Shown here piece by piece: positions 60,476 to 64,000 of a stretch of DNA of 64,000 nucleotides. The notes under the pieces were generated by a model. It saw only the letters and a list, made by a program, of their open reading frames with translations. It did no database searches and was not told the DNA's origin. Position 1 is the stretch's first letter. Each line of letters opens with the position of its first letter. Source of the DNA: Corallococcus caeni (GTDB lineage: Bacteria > Myxococcota > Myxococcia > Myxococcales > Myxococcaceae). The translations under genes were made by a program, and so were the position numbers. The stretch spans positions 620,001 to 684,000 of the forward strand of contig NZ_BTTW01000003.1 in the NCBI RefSeq assembly GCF_036245865.1, written 5' to 3'.

Positions 60476-60679
60476 GTGCCCTTTCCTCCCTCGAAGCGTC
60501 CCCCCCGCCACTGCGCGCTGTGCGGCCATCCAGAGCTGACGGATGCGCGGGGGCAGGGGCGATTCCTCCTGGTCGCGGACCCGCATGGCCGTGGCCCCGT
60601 GTGCCCTCCGCAGCGCGGCTGCCGCAACGGCAAGCTCGCGGCGACGGACACGCCAGCGCTGACGCAGGCCATCCGCTAG
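60476..60679 (+). CDS. small YlxR-like zinc-ribbon candidate
   Basis: A 67-residue frame with a GTG start. It has a CxxC (RHCALCGHPELT) and later FLLVADPHGRGPVCPPQRGC, which recalls the short YlxR/DUF448 fold (RxCxxC, GRGxYxC). Ribosome binding is weak (GGGAGG lies too far upstream), so the gene is uncertain. If real, it is a small nucleic-acid or metal-binding protein. Confidence 0.45.
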   Translation: MPFPPSKRPPRHCALCGHPELTDARGQGRFLLVADPHGRGPVCPPQRGCRNGKLAATDTPALTQAIR

Positions 60680-60732
60680 GCTAAGCAGACACCTCAGAAG
60701 CGCGCGTTCCTCCCCGCGTGCCTCCAGGTGCC

Positions 60733-61488
60733 ATGCCGCGTCCCTCCTTCCGCTCGCTGTCGTCCCTCCTCCTGGTGCCGCTGCTGGCCGCGCTCTGTGC
60801 CGGCTGCGCGTCCGCCACCCGCATGTCCCCCGAGGATCGCGCCTCGCTGGACCGGACCCTCACCGGCCCGGACGCGGAGCAGTACCTGCGCGTCTCCGCC
60901 TACCTGACGCCCTTCTTCGGGGACGCGTCCAAGCGGCTGCTCACGCCCTACCCGCCGGAGGACGTGCGGCTGGTGGACGACACCCAGGGCAAGCCCATCA
61001 ACCCCGGCCCCATCCAGGCCACCCTCCCCGCCGGCTCGCGCGTGCGCATCACCAAGGTGGAGTTCCCCACCGCGTGGGTCGTCACCGAGCGCGTCCTCTA
61101 CTCCCCGCGCACCTGGCCGTGGGTGTACGTGACGGTGGAGGGCGCGCCCGCGGGGGAGCAGGTGGTGCTGGTGCTGCCGCCCAACCTCGACCGGCCGGAC
61201 GCCTTCCGCGCGGAGCTGGAGAACACGCTGTCACCCCACTCGCCCAAGGCGCAGCTGGACGGCTTCAGCGCGGCGGTGAAGGAGGCGGTGCGCACCAAGA
61301 AGCTGGTGGCGGACATGCCCGCGGACGCGGTGCGCATGGCCTGGGGGCCTCCGGAGTCCATCCGCCGCACGCTGGAGGGCACCGCGAAGAACGAGGAGTG
61401 GCGCTACACGGGGGAGCGCCGCAAGGCGTTCCTCACCGACGGGAGGCTGGTGCGCGCGGAGGAGGCGGGCAAGTCGGTCCTGCCCTGA
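60733..61488 (+). CDS. predicted lipoprotein of unknown function
   Basis: A 251-residue protein from the ATG at 60733 (GTG at 60718 is an alternative). It has a lipoprotein signal (SSLLLVPLLAALCAGC). The mature part is alpha/beta (DAEQYLRVSAYLTPFFGDAS, ITKVEFPTAWVVTERVLYSP, WVYVTVEGAPAGEQVVLVLP). It ends with a helical stretch containing AVRMAWGPPESIRRTLEG, which looks like the small SmpA/BamE-like turn (WGxPxxxxRT) of outer-membrane lipoproteins. Role unknown. It is convergent with the PHP gene. Confidence 0.78.
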   Translation: MPRPSFRSLSSLLLVPLLAALCAGCASATRMSPEDRASLDRTLTGPDAEQYLRVSAYLTPFFGDASKRLLTPYPPEDVRLVDDTQGKPINPGPIQATLPAGSRVRITKVEFPTAWVVTERVLYSPRTWPWVYVTVEGAPAGEQVVLVLPPNLDRPDAFRAELENTLSPHSPKAQLDGFSAAVKEAVRTKKLVADMPADAVRMAWGPPESIRRTLEGTAKNEEWRYTGERRKAFLTDGRLVRAEEAGKSVLP

Positions 61489-61504
61489 GGCCTCCCGTAG
61501 GCGT

Positions 61505-62233
61505 CTAGCGCCGGCCGCCGCGGCGGTGCTGCTTCTTGCCGCCGCCGCCCTTGCGCTGGGCCTGGGCCTCGCCCGGCCGGGTGAGGCGGGGCAACTCACC
61601 GGCCATCACCGGCCAGTAGTCGCCCTTGAGCAGTTCCTCCACCAACTGCGCCTGGGTGAGCACGTCGCGCTTGAAGAAGGTGGCGCCGCGGCCCATCTCG
61701 TCCAGGGAGCCGCGCGCGTCGCTGCCGCCCACGCAGGGCAGCTTGAGCGCGTCCGCGGCCTCCACGGCCAGGTCGTTCGCGGTCTGCTTCACCTTGGCGT
61801 TGTAGCCCTCCACGGCGCACAGCACGCCCGACAGCGAGCGCACGTAGTCCATGGCGGGGTTGGGCACGTCGCGGTCGAAGGGGCGGGCCGCGACGATGGC
61901 CGCGCCCAGCGCCTTCACCTTGGGCAGGCACTCGGCGGCGCTCCAGGGCTTCTCCCGGTTGCTGCCCCACATCTGCACGGGCTCTGGCGCCAGCTCCGGC
62001 TTCGGGAAGAAGCACAGGTACTGGCCCCGGTCCGTCACCAGCTCCAGGCCCACGAAGACCTTCACCTTGGACTTCGCGCCGATCTCGAAGAGCTCGTCGC
62101 AGCCGTCCTGGGTGTTGGTCTCCGTGAACGCCACCGCGTCCAGGCCGAACATCGCCGCCCGCTCCAGCACGGCGCGCGGCTCCAGTTCGCACCCCTTGGA
62201 CAGATGGGAATGGGCGTGTAGGTCGATGAGCAT
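61505..62233 (-). CDS. PHP-domain phosphoesterase
   Basis: The start is the ATG at 62233 directly before LIDLHAHSHLSKG. The 242-residue protein has the PHP metal motifs HAHSH, VAFTETNTQDG and the late SDARG, and resembles the histidinol-phosphatase / TrpH-like RNA or nucleotide phosphatase group. Residues 225-242 are Gly/Lys/His/Arg-rich (RKGGGGKKQHRRGGRR), an unusual basic tail that could bind nucleic acid. It is cytoplasmic, with no clear operon partner. Confidence 0.87.
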   Translation of the reverse strand: MLIDLHAHSHLSKGCELEPRAVLERAAMFGLDAVAFTETNTQDGCDELFEIGAKSKVKVFVGLELVTDRGQYLCFFPKPELAPEPVQMWGSNREKPWSAAECLPKVKALGAAIVAARPFDRDVPNPAMDYVRSLSGVLCAVEGYNAKVKQTANDLAVEAADALKLPCVGGSDARGSLDEMGRGATFFKRDVLTQAQLVEELLKGDYWPVMAGELPRLTRPGEAQAQRKGGGGKKQHRRGGRR

Positions 62234-62291
62234 GGGCGATGCGTGCCTAACAGGCCTCCCGGGGCCTGTCGAGCCCGCGCGCACGCACCGC

Positions 62292-62561
62292 TCAGGCGTA
62301 CGCGTAGGACTGGAAGTTGCCCTGCTTGGCCTGGCTGTTCTTCTCCTCGTACGTGCGGATGAGGTAGCCCATCAGCATCAGCGAGGAGGTGTTCTCCAGC
62401 ACCCGCGAAGGATCCTTGGAGATGAGGTTCGCGCTGTAGTTCAGGAAGAACTGCGCCAGCTCCTCGCCCGCCTCCTTCACGATGAGGGCGTTGAGCGCAC
62501 TCGGTTCCATGGTGCGGATGGTGTTGATGAAATCGACCGCCAGGTCCTTCTTCGTCTTCAT
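62292..62561 (-). CDS. small conserved helical protein
   Basis: The start is the ATG at 62561 (MKTKKDLAVDF), since further upstream is low-complexity. The 89-residue product is all-helical (INTIRTMEPSALNALIVKE, GEELAQFFLNYSANLISKD, SLMLMGYLIRTYEEKN). Its composition is ordinary and the start is well defined, so it looks real. It is probably a myxobacterial conserved protein of unknown role. It diverges from the 67-aa gene at 62820. Confidence 0.65.
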   Translation of the reverse strand: MKTKKDLAVDFINTIRTMEPSALNALIVKEAGEELAQFFLNYSANLISKDPSRVLENTSSLMLMGYLIRTYEEKNSQAKQGNFQSYAYA

Positions 62562-62744
62562 GTCCACGGTCCTGCCCCCTCTTTCCGCCCTGGCCCTGAA
62601 GCCGGAAATGGCTCCGGGCCCCCGCCCCAATCCAAGAACCGGGTGCGACCGGATGAACCTATGCATGCAGGTACACCTGCAAACCCCCACCCCGTCGCGC
62701 TCCCCCGCTCCCTCGCGGATCACGACTTTTGGAGCGCAGCATTT

Positions 62745-62774
62745 TTGACACCCTGAAAAGGCGTGTGCGATAAC
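62745..62774 (+). promoter_or_regulatory. candidate sigma-70-type promoter for the 67-aa gene
   Basis: TTGACA at 62745-62750, an 18-base spacer and GATAAC at 62769-62774 (four of six matches to TATAAT). It lies 46 bases before the ATG at 62820, in an A/T-richer segment. Confidence 0.55.
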
Positions 62775-62819
62775 CCCCGGTCAAGCCTTTTCTCACCACC
62801 GCACAAGGAGTGGCAGGCG

Positions 62820-63023
62820 ATGTTCACGGGCGTGAAGGTCTTCTCCGCGACGAAGGCCAAGGAGCGGGAAGAGTTGGGTGAGAACGTCACCCGTTGGATC
62901 AAGAGCAACGCGGACCTGGAGATCGTGGACCGGGTCGTGTGTCAGTCCTCCGACAACGAGTTCCACTGCTACACGCTGGTGCTGTTCTACAAGCACGCGA
63001 AGCCGCCGGCCCCGCCGGCCTGA
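62820..63023 (+). CDS. small conserved protein of unknown function
   Basis: A 67-residue protein whose ATG at 62820 is preceded by a strong AAGGAG (62805-62810) and, further up, a consensus-like promoter. Sequence: VKVFSATKAKEREELGENV, then IKSNADLEIVDRVVCQSSD and FHCYTLVLFY, an alpha/beta pattern. The strong expression signals suggest it is well expressed. No family is recognised. Confidence 0.72.
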   Translation: MFTGVKVFSATKAKEREELGENVTRWIKSNADLEIVDRVVCQSSDNEFHCYTLVLFYKHAKPPAPPA

Positions 63024-63123
63024 CAGCGGCGCGGTTCCTGGTCGCCTCCCGGGCCCGACCTCTTCCGCCCACGCTCAGTTCCAGAGCGTGCGGGGAGGCC
63101 GGGCCTTTCCATTTCCCTATGTT

Positions 63124-64000
63124 ATGGTCCGCGCCGTGGCGCGCTTCGGGGACGACAGCGGGGAGGAGGACCGGCAGCTTCGCACGGACGCCCTGCCGGC
63201 GATGCGCTCGGCGCGGGTGCGGGTGCGGCTGCTGGTGCTGTCCGGCCCGGACGCCGGCCAGAGCTACCCGCTGACCCCCGGCCGCTACCGGGTGGGCGCG
63301 GACGCGAGCTCGGACGTGGTCATCGCGGACCGGGCGGTGTCGCGCAGCCACCTGCTCCTGGACGTGCGCGAGGACGGCATCCAGGCGGTGGACGTGGGCT
63401 CGCGCAACGGCTCGTTCTGCGAGGGCATGCGCTTCACTACCCTGGAGGTGCGCCCCGGCGCGGTGCTGACGCTGGGCACCACGGAGCTGAAGCTCGTTCC
63501 GGAGTCAGAGAAGGCGCACGCCCTGCCCCTGTCCAACCGGGAGCGGTTCGGCAACCTGGTGGGCCAGAGCCGGCGGATGCGCGAGGTGTTCACGCTGCTG
63601 GAGCGCGTGGCCCAGGGCGAGTCCGACGTGCTCATCCAGGGCGAGACGGGCACCGGCAAGGAGCTGTGCGCGGAAGGCCTGCACCTGAACGGTGCGCGCT
63701 CCACGGGGCCCTTCGTCATCGTGGACCTGGCGGGCGTGGCGCCGCAGCTGCTGGAGTCGGAGCTGTTCGGCCACGTGAAGGGCGCCTTCACGGGCGCGCA
63801 GGCGGACCGGGCAGGCGCCTTCGAGCGCGCGCACGGAGGCACCCTCTTCCTGGACGAGGTGGGTGAGCTGCCCCTGGAGGTACAGCCCCGGTTGCTGCGC
63901 GCGCTGGAGCGCCGGCAGGTGAAGCGGGTGGGCGCCAACGACTACCGCTCCGTGAACGTGCGGGTGGTGGCGGCCACGCACCAGGACCTGGAGGGCGCGG
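63124..64000 (+). CDS. FHA domain sigma-54-dependent activator (3' end outside window)
   Basis: The frame is open to the window end, giving the first 292 residues. It starts at ATG 63124 without an obvious Shine-Dalgarno; an alternative Met lies at residue 27. An FHA domain (about 36-120) has YRVGADASSDVVIADRAVSR and VGSRNGSF. The AAA+ sigma-54 activator domain then begins (FGNLVGQSRRMREVF), with Walker A GETGTGKE at 173-180, GAFTGA at 220-225 and GTLFLDEVGELP as Walker B. FHA activators of this type, controlled by Ser/Thr phosphorylation, are abundant in myxobacteria. A C-terminal HTH is expected beyond the window. Confidence 0.93.
   Translation, partial: MVRAVARFGDDSGEEDRQLRTDALPAMRSARVRVRLLVLSGPDAGQSYPLTPGRYRVGADASSDVVIADRAVSRSHLLLDVREDGIQAVDVGSRNGSFCEGMRFTTLEVRPGAVLTLGTTELKLVPESEKAHALPLSNRERFGNLVGQSRRMREVFTLLERVAQGESDVLIQGETGTGKELCAEGLHLNGARSTGPFVIVDLAGVAPQLLESELFGHVKGAFTGAQADRAGAFERAHGGTLFLDEVGELPLEVQPRLLRALERRQVKRVGANDYRSVNVRVVAATHQDLEGA

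Overview
The window reads as a chromosomal segment of a myxobacterium (Myxococcota, Cystobacterineae; a Corallococcus- or Myxococcus-like genome). The base composition is very G+C rich, with G or C at nearly every third codon position. The gene content also fits: many lipoproteins, large hybrid kinases, GAF/GGDEF proteins, a PEGA-type kinase homologue, an FHA sigma-54 activator and a sphingolipid-type serine palmitoyltransferase. The exact genus is not decided. There is no phage, IS element, integrase or CRISPR array. Many minus-strand genes sit in tight operons with 4-base ATGA/GTGA overlaps.

Layout. 1-10.6 kb is a metabolic and lipid region. It holds a cut-off Tim44/TerB protein, an aminotransferase-methyltransferase-HMG-CoA lyase operon, an Aur1-like PAP2 enzyme coupled to an HpnN-like MMPL transporter, then serine palmitoyltransferase and a GNAT-fold protein that is a candidate bacterial ceramide synthase. 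10.6-14.4 kb has a TolC-MlaC pair and a class I aldolase. 14.5-25.7 kb is a signalling stretch: a kinase with two histidine kinase modules, tRNA-Ala, an RsmB-like methyltransferase, a REC-cupin regulator, tRNA-Leu, a REC-GGDEF cyclase and an unusual Rossmann/FAD-REC fusion. 25.7-33.0 kb has HdeD, MiaA and the most interesting locus, a six-gene minus-strand cassette.

That cassette (32974 down to 27622) encodes, in order, a minimal Ser/His S26-type peptidase, a PqqD-like protein, a lipoprotein, a 1007-aa exported beta-propeller protein, a 54-aa peptide with a YxxP leader-like motif, and an HPr-kinase-like protein whose start overlaps the peptide's stop. It looks like a peptide-modification (RiPP-like) system without any recognised cyclase or radical SAM enzyme. 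It may be undescribed.

33.1-41.7 kb carries hisS, psd, a PilZ protein, a PfkB kinase and the mlaEFD phospholipid transport operon, which lacks its own mlaC. 41.9-55.0 kb carries envelope proteins, an active/inactive M16 peptidase pair whose inactive member has a histone H1-like tail, a pseudokinase-LuxR regulator operon, a HAD nucleotidase and a small accessory lipoprotein pair. 55.0-64.0 kb has a membrane GAF-GGDEF cyclase coupled to an FtsB-like gene, a Fur regulator with a lipoprotein thioredoxin, several small conserved proteins, a PHP phosphoesterase and the beginning of an FHA-sigma-54 activator.

Themes: envelope lipid synthesis and trafficking (Spt, GNAT, Aur1-like, MMPL, Mla, Psd), cyclic-di-GMP signalling (two GGDEF proteins and a PilZ protein), and phosphorelay signalling.
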